Shown here piece by piece: positions 32,264 to 45,277 of a stretch of DNA of 64,000 bases; the stretch's first letter is position 1; the number at the start of each line of letters is the position of its first letter. The stretch comes from Beta vulgaris subsp. vulgaris (taxonomy: Eukaryota > Streptophyta > Magnoliopsida > Caryophyllales > Amaranthaceae): NCBI RefSeq assembly GCF_026745355.1, contig NC_079210.1, positions 4,528,784 to 4,592,783 of the forward strand, read 5' to 3'. A program made the translations under genes and the position numbers. The notes under the pieces are model-generated. The model had not been told where the DNA came from and did no database searches. It was given only the letters and a program-made list of their open reading frames with translations.

Positions 32264-34968
32264 AAGACTGGGTATATTATTTGGGTTGGAGTAGGATTTT
32301 ATTTATCATCTTATTTATTAATGTTATTTTTTTAAAAAATATATATATTTTGGGTCATAAGTACCCAGATTAGTTGAATCGTAATTTGCTAATTAGGGTA
32401 ATAAAGTTTGTTCCTAAATTCTTTCCATTGTCGGTTTTGGACCCAACCTTTGTCGGTTACATAAACTAGCCCAAATGCCCCCTTGTCGGTTTAGTTTGGC
32501 TGATCCAAACTCAAACCCCCTCAAAACCTTTCTCTCTCGCTCCTGTAAAATCCCAAAAACCCTAACCCATACTCTCTTCCCTACGACCCGTGAAAACCCA
32601 GAACCCCAACCATGTTCCTCTTTCTCTTCTCGCCAGCCCTCCGCTGGAATTCCCCCGCCCCTTGCTACTCGGTGGAGTTTGTTTTCCGCTCGTCAGCACT
32701 GCAGCTGTCCGAACATACTCTTCTCTCCCTCGAAACACTCTTTCTCTCCCATCTGTTGTGTGTTCGATGTTGCTAGCCGATGCTACTCCACTCTACTCTC
32801 TTGTCGGTGTCGTTGTTGTTCTCCGCCATTGTTTGCACGCCGCTGCTGCTCCTGCTGTACGTTCTTTCTCTCCTCTTGCGGCTGATGTTGTCCTGTTTCA
32901 CAATCTTCTCTCACCTCCATGTGGTTGTTGCCTCTGCTTCTCGTCTAATATCTGCCGTGTTGCCGCCATAAATGGTGGCTGATTGACATAAGGAAAACTA
33001 GGTCGTTACTAGTCTCCTAAAGTCAAACAAAGCCTAACTAGACCACTAAACTAAGTAAAGTGACAAGTAAGAGTCATTCTTTCACAAGGACTAAGGAAAA
33101 CCAATATGTGTTAATTTGACAATAAGCTAGGCCGAAAAAGAGTCGGAAGGTGTCAACTACAAACTAAAATCTATTAAACCAAACTAACTAACAAAACACA
33201 AATAGGATTAGGGAAAAGGATCCAACACCAACCAAATCATGATTTAGACTATTAGAAGGGTGAAACACGGAGGACACAAAACCAAGCAACTAATTGAGGT
33301 TATTGACTCTTAACTAGCTCCAAGCCCTCTCTCAAGGGTGCATAAAACTACCTAGATAACATAATTAAGCTACTCTCATGGTCTCAAACATGCAACTAAG
33401 GGATAATTATAATGTCAATCCACAAAACCACTACTCAAATCTCACTCCCATGAGTAATTAAGCAAGATAATAGCATAAATGTTAATCTTAATCTCATCTC
33501 TCAATTTGACTAAGGTATCAATACAACAAAGATCCAAGTGGCTAACTAGAATGCAAGCAAATAGTAATCATGCTTTTAATCAATTAATAAGCAAATCAAA
33601 CCCCCTAATTTCATATTCCAACACCCAAATCAATCATCATAATTAAATTAATCATGAATACAAAAATAAGGACTTTAGAGAAATTAAGCTTTAATAACAT
33701 GATAATAATCATTAATCTAACATAAAACTAAACAAAAATGAATCATAAATAATTAAAATAATCATGAACAACTAATCTAAGAAAAATAATTAAAATAAAG
33801 CAATAAAAGATGAGACAGAGTAAGAAATGCTCATTGATTCATGGGTGAATGTTCCAGTACAAGTGTCACCCTTGAATCTACAATCTTCAACCTCTCTTTA
33901 TGTTGTCTCCCTTCTCTCTCTAAACTAATCTATGGAGGCTAAACCTCCTTAAACTCTAAAAATATTCTAAAACTAAGAGTGATGAATAAAATAAAACTTG
34001 GCTAAAAAAACTTCCTTTATTATTTTAAAGATGACTTAAGGTATTTATACTCCTACTAATATTAAAAGAGAATAGGTAAAGGTAAAAGAAAATGAACCAA
34101 AAAGGAGTAAGAAAAAAGGGAGGAAGAAAAAAAAACGAAAATAGAAAATGAAAATAAAAACAAAGAGAAGTACTTATCCAATGGGAGAAAGGAAAAAATA
34201 AGGAAACGGAAATGAAAAGAAAAAAAAGGGAAACAAAACAAAACCCAACATATCATAAACCCCATTTTCTTCTTTACTGCTACTCCTCTCGTCTTCCTCT
34301 GTACTCCACGGCACTTCGTCATCCATCATCAAGGACTCAAATCAGGTCGTTAGATTTGCCGCATCATCGTCATTCATCAACACTCATCAAATCATAGCCG
34401 ATTGATTTTCTTGTGCTGATTTGATTTTTCTGCTAAATTCATTCTGTAAATAATGGAGAATTTTCTTCAATGAATCACAACCGTCGATTCATTTAATGAG
34501 TATTGAACAAGTTTTTATTTGAGTTTCCGCTCATGGGTCGCTCATACATTCTGCCTACCATTTTGTTTTTGTTGTATTCGAACGGAGCGGTCGCTCTGTT
34601 CTACAGAGGAGCTCCCGCTCCCCTTTTGTTTTAGGACAAATGCTCGGACTGCAGTGGAGATGGAGTTTGGTGCCTTGGATTGAAGTGGTAGCGTTTTGGT
34701 TAGTCTGAGCAGGAGATTTAGTGTACTGTGGGTATATGGGTGGAGGAAATGGTGGTGGTAGTGTATTGGGGATCGGTGTGGTGCTGGATATGGGATGATA
34801 GTGTAGGATAAGAGTCGTGATGTGGTGTAGGATATGTTGGCCATGAAGAGGATGAAGTTTTGGGAATTTTAAGCTATTGAACTTAACTCGACGAATTCCG
34901 TCCTTCTAGTTGCGCAAACACTTACCTACACACATAAAGATAAAACACGAGACAAGAAAACAAGAGTG

Positions 34969-37900
34969 GATCAGGAAGGTTTTCAACATGCTCTGAAACC
35001 CATTAGGGTAAGAGTATCTCCAGTTCAGATTACACTCACTGCAAATGGTTTTACTGCGCTTGATGCACAGAATTATGATAAGGGAGAAAGTTCACAACAG
35101 GGCCAACAAGTGATGGAAACAGGTGCGGAAGGCATGGAGGGAGGGAACTGTCTTCTATCTAATGGATAGAATAATGAGTTGAAATGTCATGGGTCTTAAC
35201 ACTGTCAAGAAGCAGAATGAAGTGAAGGCAGTTATGTAGAGATATACAGTAGGGCTGGTGGGACTCTTGGAGCACGAGGTAAAGATTACTAAACTTGATG
35301 ATCTTTATCAAAGAATGTTTGCTAATTGGTGTTTCTCTTGTAATAATAGCTATCATAAAGGGGATAGAATACTTGTTGCTTGGAACCCTATCTGTTTTCA
35401 TATTAACATAATAGCTGCATCTAGCCAATTTATGCACTGTTATATTAAACCTGTCAGTGGAATGTGTGATTTTTACTGCTCCTTTATATATGTATTTAAT
35501 GATAATTCTAGTAGAAAGAATCTGTGGGTAGATTTGAAAGCTTTAGCTACTCAAGATCCCTGGCTCATTTGTGGTGATTTTAACTGTGTAATGGATGCTG
35601 AAGAGTACATTGGGGTAATTGTAACACAGGCTGAGATGGTAGATATCCTTGATTGCATGCAAGAGTGTCAAATGCATGACATTAAAAGTACAGGGAGCTT
35701 GTATACTTGGAATAACAAGCAGAAAGGGGTGGATAGAGTATACTTTAAACTGGATAGAGTTATGATTAATAGTGCGTAGCAAGATAAATACAAGTTTTCT
35801 GAATGAAGGAGAACTTGACCGTTCACATGGGTTGATCACTGTATATCCCAGGTAAATTTCAGGGAAAAAGCCTTTCAAATATTTCACAATGTGGAACTCG
35901 TCCCCACAATATAGTGGAATAATGAAAGTCACTAGGGGAAGGAGATTAGGGGGGAAAAAATGTACATTATCTGTCAGAAATTAAAGAGAATCAAGGGTGC
36001 CTTGAAAGAGCTGAATAAAGAAGGATTCAGTGATGTGCAAGCTGCTGATGTGAAAGCTCATAAGGAGATGATAGAAGCTCATACTCAAATGCATAACAAT
36101 CCTGGTGATGTTAGACTAGTTGATGCTGAAATTGAGGTTGTCCATCAGTATCATGTGAAACATGGTATTTATGTTGATTACTTAAGGCAGAAAGCAAAAG
36201 CTGATTGGATTAGAGCTGGTGATGAAAACACAGCCTTATTCCATCAGAGTATCAAAGCAAGAAGAAGTCAGAATCAGGTGTATAACATATTTAATGCTCA
36301 AGGTACCTGGATTGATAATCCTGAGGAGGTTCCTGATGCCTATCTGTCATTTTATAAAAAGCTATTAGGGTCTATTTTCCCTCACAGAACTCAGGCAATA
36401 AAGCATATAGTGCAGGAAGGACCTGTAATTAATGATCATCATAGAGAGGTACTGAATGCTCCCTACACCAGAGATGAAATCATGAAAGTTTTATTCTCTA
36501 TTCCAGGCACTAAGGCCCCTGGGCCAGATGGTTTTGGCTCTTCATTTTACAAGGATAGTTGTGATGTTGTTGGCAATGATGTATTGGATGCTGTAATGGA
36601 TGTTCTACAAAATGGTAGATTGTTAAAGGAATTAAATCAAACAATTGTGACTCTCATTCCTAAGACTAAATGTCCTAAGAATGTTAGTGAATTTCGTCCA
36701 ATTTCTTGTTGCAATACATTGTATAAGTGTATAGCAAAAGTAATTGGCAACAGAATTGGTCAAATACTCCCCGATTTGATCCTTGAGAACCAAGGAGGAT
36801 TTATGCATGGAAGGCTCATAGTGCACAATGTTATGGTGGTTAAAGATCTAGTTAGACATTATGGGAGGAAGTCTATTCAGCCTAGTTGTATGAAGAAGCT
36901 GGACCTTCAAAAGGCATATGATACAGTTGATTGGAGTTTACTTAGAGAGATGCTGGAATTTTTAAACTGTCCCAGAGGTGTTGTGGAGCTAATCATGTAG
37001 TGTGTAACTAATCCCATGTTCTCATTAATAATTAATGGAACAATGCATGGATTTTTCAAATCTCAAGGAGGTTTGAGACTAGAAGATCCTATCTCCCCTT
37101 TCCTCTTTGTTATTTGTATCGAATATTTCTCTCGGCAACTGAACACAATGAGTGAGCTTCCTCAATTTCAATAACATCCAAGATGCAAGGGCAGAAAGCT
37201 TACTCATATGTGCTTTGCAGATGACCTTATTCTCTGTTGTAAAGGTGATGTTGCTACTATATATCTCATGATGCAAGCTTTCAACCTGTTCTCTAGCACC
37301 TCAGGTTTGCAAGCAAATAAGCAAAAGTCATCCATCTATTGATATGGCATGCAGGACTATGATGTACAAAGGTTGGTGGAGGTATCTGATTTTACACAAA
37401 GCACCTTGCCTTTTAAGTATTTAGGTGTTCCTATCTGCTCCAGGAGAATATCACATGCACAATGTGAGATACTGGTGGATAAAAGATTGCAAGAATCAAA
37501 GTATGGAGCTCTAGGCACTTGTCGTTCATTGCTAGAGCACAACTCATTAACAGTGTGCTTGTTAATATACACATGTACTGGTCACAGGTGTACATTTTAC
37601 CCAAGAAAGTATTGGTGGAGGTTAATAAGACTTGCAAATCCTTTCTTTGGAGTGGTCAAGCATTCAGTAACAGAGACCTGGTAACATTGCTTGGGAGAAT
37701 TTATTCAAGCAAACATTAGGGAGGCCTTGGGATTAGAGATGTGCATTTGTGGAAGGTTGCAAATATGGGTAAATATGTTTGAGCTGTGGCTACAAAGCAG
37801 GATAACATATGGATCAAATGGATCCATTCAGTTTACTTAAGAGATGAGGATTGGTGGAGTTACCAGCCTAATCTTGATGCAAGCTGGTACTGGAAGAAAA

Positions 37901-38661
37901 TTTGCTCAACTAGAGACCATCTGAAACACTACTACGGTCAAGCAGAGCTGTGTGGCATGACTAAATATTCTGTGAAAACAGTGTATGAAAAGATAGTAGG
38001 CCCAAAAAATGTGGTTCAATGGGATAGATTTGTTTGGAGTAGACTTAATACTCCCAAACACAATTTTATATGTTGGCTTGCAATTCAAGCCAAACTGAAT
38101 ACTACAGCTAGATTGGCTCACATTGGTATAAGGAATATGGGCACATGCCTGATTTGCTCTAATGGTGTTGAAGATCATAAATGATCATCTATTTTTTAGA
38201 TGTCATTATAGTAAGGAATGTCTTGTTGAAGTAAAGAACTGGCTCAGTATTAGAACTACAGTCAATACACCGCAACAGCTGGTGAATTGGTGTATGCACA
38301 GAAGATGTTCCACGTTTAGGAAGCAGGTGTATTATGCAAGTATTGCTGCTTTGATTTATATGATTTGGTTTAGTAGGAATCAGAGCTACTGGAATCAAAA
38401 TATTCCTACTGTTTAATTTACTGTAAGGCAGCAAAAACATGTTCTTAAGATGAGAATCTTTGTTGTAATGCCAAAGAAAGTTAGGAGAATTGAGTTAGAG
38501 TGGTTTTCTTCTCTATAATCTGTTTGTATTAGTTTGAGCCTGCTCTATGGGAAGGGGTCCAACCTAGTTGGTTTGTCTCCCATTGAGTGTTTGGCGAGGT
38601 TGCATGGTGTTGGTGTTCAATTAAATGCTTACTTATTTATCAAAAAAAAAAAAAAAAAAAA
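34969..38661 (+). mobile_element. LINE A (5'-truncated L1)
   Basis: Starts within the end of ORF1 (KPIRVRVSPVQ), continues through ORF2 and ends in a run of about 22 A (38642-38663). AAGAGTG at 34962-34968 recurs directly after the poly(A) at 38662-38668, a short target duplication. Length is about 3.7 kb. Confidence 0.75.
35258..38416 (+). pseudogene. LINE A ORF2 (endonuclease + reverse transcriptase)
   Basis: Endonuclease part at 35258-35779 (WLICGDFNCVMD, FTW-like LYTWNNKQ, RVYFKLDRVM). Linker and first half of reverse transcriptase at 35960-37000 (KAPGPDGFGSSFYK, TIVTLIPKTKCP, EFRPISCCNTLYK, LDLQKAYDTVDW). After a stop the palm continues with GLRLEDPISPF (usual GLRQGDP changed at two residues) and CFADDLIL, the catalytic Asp pair, near 37208-37230. 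Thumb and zf-RVT pieces follow to 38416 (NTPKHNFICWL). Several stops and frameshifts make it inactive. Confidence 0.8.
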
Positions 38662-39213
38662 AAGAGTGACAAAAAGGGAGTAAAATAGAAAATTAATACA
38701 AAAACTAAACTAATTCATCTATAAAATTAATAAAACAAAGGAAGAAATAAACTACGAAATTAAGAGCTAAAAACTAAAAAAAATCACTAAATAAAAAAAT
38801 TAATCTACAAAATGTAAAAATAATAATTAAAAATGAAAATTAACTATGAAAACAATACAAAAACTACACCTAAAAGTGACATATATGTCACATATCATTG
38901 ACAAAGGTACTAAACTAAGTCTGCCTCCCACTTTCCTTTACCAATCCAATTAACTTTGTTATGAGTTGAAATTGTTATTATGATGTTCAGTTTATTATCT
39001 AAATTTCAATTTAACTTGTGTTTGCAAAGAAAAAGGTATATAATACAAATTTTAGTTGGTACTGATAAGTAAACTTAGAATTAGGAATTGAGTTTCACAC
39101 TCTCCGATGTAGTTCGGTGAGTGTGATGGAAATAGTCTTGGTTATCTCGACTAGAATCTCTTTCGCTGTGCTTAATCCTCTATAAGCTGGTCGAGAGAAC
39201 TCGGGTTGTTACA

Positions 39214-39739
39214 AGTAAAGTCAGAGCTTGATTAGTTTTGGATACGCTGTGATCTCCATATCATAGTGTAAGGGTTGAAAAATAGGTTTAATGGATTGAC
39301 TAAAGAGTTAGGTATAAATGAATCAAGTCGTATGAGTGTTTGCGCTTATGTGTGTACTATATGGATGCATTTATATGAATATATATTCATTGTAACTATA
39401 ATTGCTAATGTGTATAATGTTATCTTGTTATGACTTGATTGTCTTTGATAATAATTACTTAGTGTGTGTATTTCGACAAAAAAATTTATATGATTTATGT
39501 AAGTAAATGATTTTCAAACGAGATCTCTGCAAATGGGATGATCGGAATCCAATGCCAATAAGTTTTCCCCTTTTGTTTTCTTTGGTCCTTGATTTGGCGA
39601 GTCAAGTTGAAGTAAAGATACAAAAGATGATGGTAGAATGGAGGCTAGACGCCTCATGTCTTGCGAGCCTGAGATTCTGGTTTTTATCAAAATAAATATT
39701 TGCAAGTTTTGAGGACAACTTTTAATAAAGGTGGTGGTA
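39214..39739 (+). mobile_element. Remnant interior of the gypsy element
   Basis: Only ~525 bp separate the LTRs. Next to the 5' LTR, TAAAGTCAGAGC (39216-39227) resembles a decayed initiator-Met primer site. Next to the 3' LTR, a GAGGACAACTTTTAATAAAG block and the purine-rich AAAGGTGGTGG (39727-39738) are as in Tekay/Del-type gypsy elements. No gag or pol domain remains. The ORF at 39507-39695 is short and unsupported. Confidence 0.65.
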
Positions 39740-40002
39740 TGTAACAGGCTTATTTTTAAAGACGTTAATTAAATTCTAATTATATTTATTAAAGTAATTA
39801 TGTTTTTTATATTCATATTTTATTTGGGTTGGAGTATGATTTTTATTTATCATCTTATTTATAAATGTTAGTTTAGGAATTTGGGCAAAGAATGGGGTAG
39901 ATAAAATTGTGGTTGTTCGAAAAGGAATTTTCAATAGCTAGATTTCACGAAATTGAACAAAGAAATGCAATCTTGAAAAAGATTCAATAACCTAAACTTC
40001 AG

Positions 40003-41276
40003 GTGTTTCAAAAACCCTCTCCTAAAACCCTCGTTTGGCGCACGTTAAGGTGTTTGCTTAACCTGCACCTCCGGTGGTATGGGCCGGAAAAAAAGAATTA
40101 TGGGCAGGCGAGTAGCTCGTCGACACCGGGAACTTCGGAGAAGGTGGACAATATTCCAAAACCACAATCTTTAGAAGACACAGTGGAGGAACTCAATGAA
40201 ACAGTAAATCTTGAGAAGCAACCAGAGGTTATGGAGAAATCTCTTGTGGAAGATGCTCAACAACGATGGAAAAGCTTTACGTCTCAGTCTCGTATCTCTG
40301 AAAAAGGTATGGGATTAAAATTTGTAGCTCCGATGGTTGTAAATGGTGATTTTATTGCTAAGCTTGATAAGACGTTGTTGATATTCAAACGAAAAACTGG
40401 GAAGATGCTTTAGTAGTATATGTTGTTGGCCAAAATCCTACTCTCACTTCACTCTCTCAGTATGTAAATGTATTTTGGCATTTGAAGTATGAACCTGCCA
40501 TTTTCAAACATGAAGAAGATTTCTTCATTGTTAAGTTAAATGTTAAGGAAGACAGGGATAGAATTTTACTCACTGGACCACATTTATTCTATGGAAAAGC
40601 TATGATTGTGAAGAAATGGTGTGCTACGTTTAACTTTCATGAGGAAAATTCGAAGGTGGTGCTTGTCTGGGTGAAATTTCCTAATCTCCCTTTGAGCTGC
40701 TGAGGAGGAGACTCTCTTAGTAGGATAGGAAGTATTCTAGGGGTTCCTCTTTTTGCTGGTGAATGTACTAGTAAAGGATTGCGTATTTCATTTGCAAGAG
40801 TGTTGGTGGAGGTGGATGTAACTCAAAAGCTTCAGGAGGAAGTGAGAGTGGAGGATCCTAATGGCAAATGCTTCACTCAGGAGGTGGTATATGAATGGCT
40901 TCCACCTTTTTGTAAGAAATGTTGTAAGGTAGGACATAACTGTGAAGTTATCTCTGAAGGTAGGGCAAAAACTAAGGTTATCCAGAAGTGGGTGCCTAAG
41001 AAAGTGAATGCTCCTATCACATCCAGCAACGTGGAGGTTCCTATTCCTGTAGAGGCTCCTTTACAACCAATTGTAGAAGAGGGGGAACCAGAAGTTGTTA
41101 TTACTCCAGTTGCTACTCCTGTGAATGTGGGAACTACACAAGAAGAAGAAGGAGTTTGGAAGGTAGTCACAAGGAAAACAAAGGATAAAGGCAAAGGGAT
41201 ACATAGTGGAGTGCAGCTTCAGTTTGGCTCAGGTTTACCTGGGGGTGCTAGGGGACCAAACCCCTATTTATCCTAA
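40003..41276 (+). pseudogene. LINE B ORF1 (DUF4283, zinc knuckle)
   Basis: Nucleic-acid-binding ORF1 in three pieces. An N-terminal Ser/Glu-rich part (40003-40413) has QRWKSFTSQSR and MGLKFVAPMVVNG. A DUF4283 core (40482-40703) has EEDFFIVKLNVKEDRDRIL and GKAMIVKKW. A third piece (40779-41276) has the zinc knuckle CKKCCKVGHNCE (Cx2Cx4HxxxC-like, partly changed) and a low-complexity tail. It overlaps the ORF2 start by a few bases. A frameshift near 40413 and a stop at 40703 break it. Confidence 0.75.
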
Positions 41277-43996
41277 TGATATGCACCAGTTGGAATGTAA
41301 GGGGTATGAATGACCCCTTTAAATTGAAGGAAATCAAAAACTTCCTTCAGATAAATAAAGTAACTATTTGTGCTTTACTTGAAACAAGAGTTAGGCCTCA
41401 TAATCAGAGCAAGATTCAGAAGAAATTTGGGGATAATTGGAAATGGCTATGTAATTATGATTCTACTAATAAGGGTACAATTTGGATTGGTTGGGTGAAA
41501 ACTGAAACTAGGGTGAATTTATTAAGTACCTCTGAACAATTTATGATTGTGGAGGTGCAGAATACTTAAGGAAAGTGTTTATTTCACTATGTTGCAGTGT
41601 ATGGTTTACATACAATTGAAGATAGGAGGAGTTTGGGGACTGACCTGGGTAGATATGTTGATGGTATTCAGGTTCCTTGCATATTAATGGGAGATTATAA
41701 TGTTGTATGTCATACAGTTGATAGGTTGCAAGGAAATGACATTACACATGCTGAAACAGTGGATTTTAGTACATTCTTGATTGACAATTGCCTTTCTGAA
41801 GCTCCCTCTAGTGAGCCTTTCTATTCATGGAGTAATAAGGGTCATGGTGCAGCCAGAATTTCTAGCAGAATTGACAAAGCCATTGTCAATGTGGCTTGGA
41901 TGCAAAAATATGCAGGTATTGTTGTAACGCCCCGACTACTAATTCACTATTTAAGATAATCTAATTAGCAGCGGAATACCTATTTAGTCGAGGCATTACA
42001 GCCGAACCTTCGGTTAGGAAGGTGCAAGGCTACAATCATAACATATTTAAACATTAAGAGATATAATAGTGATAACTTAGACATCTTATATTATGTTCAT
42101 GTTACTTGACATAACAACGATAACTTATATTTAAAGTATATGGTCTTACATTCTAGTTAACTTAACCTTACAAGTTAGTAGCACTTACTAGATGATTTAA
42201 TAAGGTGGTAATCCTTGCCACTACGCAGTACCATCGTCCCCAGCAGTACCTAAAACATAAATACAAAACGTTATGAGCCGAGGCTCAGTAAAAACTACCC
42301 TAGCAACGTAAACTCATTTCAACTCATTTTATTTACAAAACAGGAGAAAGAATAATTCAAACATTTACGAAAACAATATTCATTCCACTTCTCTTTAATA
42401 TCCAATGATTCAATTTCATCGGTTTTTACTGTGGTTGATGTACATCAGTCAGTGCTGGGACGTCTCCCAGTATGTGTATGCACCACTGTGCAAGGGCCTT
42501 GGCCCCGAGCATTACCCTACACCAGTAAACAGTAGTGGGCCAGTGCCCCAGTAAACAGTAGCGGGCCAGTGCCCCAGTAAACAGTACGGTACGTGCACGA
42601 CCTTCAGTCAGTCAGTAGGTACAACCAACCAGTTCTTTCACTTTATTTATATGTTACTTTCTTTTATTTTAAAGTGATAGTGTATCAGTAACTCAGTATC
42701 TTCCATTAATATTTCATAAACAATATCATTTCAGTGATCAGTATGCTTCTGTAACTCAGTATCTTTCAATCATATAAATCTCAGGATACATAATCAAAAC
42801 ATGTAATAATAATCCCGCAGCTCAAAAACACATGTTCATAAATCATCATCTCAGTAGCATATTATTACAAAAAAACGCATTTCAAAGGAATTGCGGGTAC
42901 CAGCAGTAGTTGTTACCTTGATTGCAGAATAATAATAATCCTCTTATATGTCCGTAATATCGTCCTTACTGAGCTCCGAGGAACGAGTTCTTTTAAGTTT
43001 CAAAACGAGTATTTTTATAAGTTAGAAATCAATAGAAAACATTAGTATTAGTGCTCTTTAAGTGTGATTCTTAGCTTACAATTTTATAAGTTATCTAATC
43101 TAACTTATTTAGCGATTACGTAATACGTTGAAGTTATAATAGTTTATTCAAAAAAAACATTATACTTAGTTCCATAGATATTACACAGAAATCAAACTAA
43201 ACGTATTATCCATAATTTAGTCATATTATCATGTTATGAAAGCTTAGAATTTAATAATTGTACTCCTATAAGTGAGTTAGTTATTAAGATTATAAGTGTT
43301 ATACTTTTAAACTAAATTAAGAATATATGTTAAAATATGTTATAACTTAAATAACATGAGACTTGATAACCTATAATTTATAAGTGGTTCTTGGTTTAAC
43401 TATTTATTACATGAGTATATTAATCTTGGTATTACTTAGCAATTAGAAATATGTTACATGGGAGTATATCATGTAAAATCTTTCAAAGAAATAAGTGATT
43501 TAGTAATATGAGCAACATTATTAAGTGGGTCATTTTAAATTACTACCTACATATACATTTATAAAAGGTTGAGAAACAAATCTCACAAACATAAAACTTA
43601 CCCAGAATAAGGAAAACTGATTTTCCTTCTCAACACACACTCACGCACAAGGAAGGAAGCAGGGGATGAAAGACGTGGGTCTTTAAACTGCGACGGAGGG
43701 CCTGCGGTGGCCGGAAACTCGCGGCAGCGAAGGGCGGAAGGGGACGGCGGCAGAGAGGGCGAGTGATGATGGGTGGTGGTGCAGTGGTGTCGCGCAGAGG
43801 AGAGAGAAAGATAGGCGAGAGTGCAGGGGGGTCGAAGGAGCCGAAAGGTACGAGAGAGGAGGGCGACGGTCGGCGGTTGGTCGGCTGGGTGTGGGCTCGC
43901 CAAAGGTGGTCGGAAAGTGGGGAGGTGGTGGCTGTGTGGTGGTTGTGGTGGTGGCCGAAAATAGAAGAATAGAGGAGTTGTAATTCTGTTTTCACT

Positions 43997-45277
43997 AATA
44001 AGCCTGATAGTCTCTTCTCCTTATGGTCCCATTTAGGGAAATTTAGCTCAAAAAAAGCTTTGAGCTCCATCTCTCCTAGGGAAGACGTGAATTCATGGGA
44101 GTGGATTTGGAAAGGGCCAGGGCTTCCTAAGCATCATTTCTTTGTGTGGCAAATTGTATGGAATAGAATGCCAACAAATGGGAATATCAATTACAGAGTA
44201 CCTAATCACCCTAGTAGTTGTCCTTTTTGTCCTAGTATTGAAGAAAGCATGGATCACATTTTAAGGAGATGTCATAGAGCTATGGAAATATGGAGAAATG
44301 TTGACTTCATGGTTCTAGATATTATTAATTTCAATGGATGGATTAAGTCGAATTTTTTGGAAGATCATAGCAGTGGCGTGGGGGGGAATGGGGTTCTTAT
44401 TCCTTCTAATGTCAGTTTCATTTTCACTATTTGGGCAATATGGTTAAGAAGGAATGCTTGGGCTTTAAACAGGAAAAATATTTCTTGTTCCATTCTATAA
44501 AAAATTCGCGTGGGCCGCCACCGAATGGTTCTTCTCAAGGAGCCATCCTAAGGTGGGTAAAGCACCCGATCTCACCTCTCCAATCTCTCAAGGCCGTCAC
44601 CAATCCCTTCATCCTCGCTTGACCCATGAAATTCCCAACTCGGTCCCTTTAACCAATCCTTCCCTAAGTAGTGCAATATGGCAACCGCCCCCACCTCCAG
44701 GTTCTATGAAACTAAATGTGGATAGCTCCGTTGATTATAATTCTAAAGTATCGTGCTTAGCAGCGGTGTGCAGGAACAATAGGGGCTCTTGGCTTGGCGG
44801 TATTACAATGGTTACTCACTGTATGGATGCCCATGAAGCAGAGTCTCGTGCAATACTCATGAGCCTACGGTGGGCCGCAGACATGAACTGGGAGGAAGCC
44901 ATCATAGGCTCAGATTGCAAAAACGCAATCAAGGAAATACAAAGTTCTAGTAATGTAAAAAGTAATATTTATAATGTAATTGTCATGTGTAGGGGGTTGC
45001 TCCAAGAAACCGCAGGAATCAAGCTGTTCCATGAAGGAAGAGAGTCCAACAAGTTAGCTGATGCTTTAGCAAAATACGCAAAAGGGAGGACATCAGCTTT
45101 TAATTCATTAGAGTTTTTCAACTCCCCTCCCCCGGTCTGTATAATGTTTCTACAGCAAGACGCTAGTACCTGCTACTCTTCTGCACTAAACATGGTACAT
45201 GATGACCATGGATAAGTGCGTGTTTGTCTGAACTTAATTATGTTTTAATTTATTGTTCTTGTTTCCCAAAAAAAAAA
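43997..45277 (+). mobile_element. LINE C 3' end inside the solo LTR
   Basis: 5'-truncated LINE flanked by the 13-bp duplication TTCTGTTTTCACT at 43984-43996 and 45278-45290, with an A9 tail just before the right copy. It belongs to a different LINE group from A, B and D because it carries an RNase H domain. Confidence 0.85.
44060..45215 (+). pseudogene. LINE C zf-RVT and RNase H region
   Basis: 44060-44500 encodes the zinc-binding region after reverse transcriptase (WKGPGLPKHHFFVWQ, CPFC, then HILRRCHRA with its usual Cx2C...Hx4C spacing). 44553-45215 encodes an RNase H of the RVT_3 type: LNVDSSVD (first Asp), AHEAESRAI (Glu), IGSDCKNA (second Asp) and REsNKLADALAK (last Asp). A frameshift and stop near 44500-44550 separate the two. 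Only the 3' end was copied, typical of incomplete LINE reverse transcription. Confidence 0.8.

Larger units (their letters stand above)
32989..38896. mobile_element. Unclassified insertion in the 5' LTR
   Basis: Flanked by ATTGACA at 32982-32988 and 38897-38903. The 3' LTR (53205-53235) shows the same site uninterrupted. Without LINE A it is about 2.2 kb (32989-34961 plus 38669-38896), A-rich and without a convincing ORF. It ends with a 16-bp palindrome GTGACATATATGTCAC near 38877-38892. The ends (TAAGG...ATATC) do not fit LTR, CACTA or Helitron rules, so I leave it unclassified. Confidence 0.55.
32264..39213 (+). mobile_element. Gypsy 5' LTR (interrupted)
   Basis: LTR sequence at 32275-32988 and 38904-39213 matches the 3' LTR pieces at 39815-39870 and 52590-53535. 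It ends GGGTTGTTACA. The first ~75 bp are missing where the fold-back element abuts. GC-rich stretches (32470-32990) give long ORFs in three frames, but their LTR location and repeat status argue against a gene. The interval 32989-38896 is inserted DNA. Confidence 0.75.

Noticed and set aside
32475..32985. GC-rich ORFs resembling a signal-peptide protein
   Set aside because: The same sequence recurs at 52740-53212 as part of the gypsy LTR, with frames not conserved between copies.
39507..39695. 62-codon ORF in the gypsy interior
   Set aside because: Too short, with no gag or pol motif. It lies in the tail region before the polypurine tract.
42520..42600. Possible CRISPR-like spaced repeats
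   Set aside because: Plain tandem 24-bp repeats in a plant LTR with no distinct spacers.
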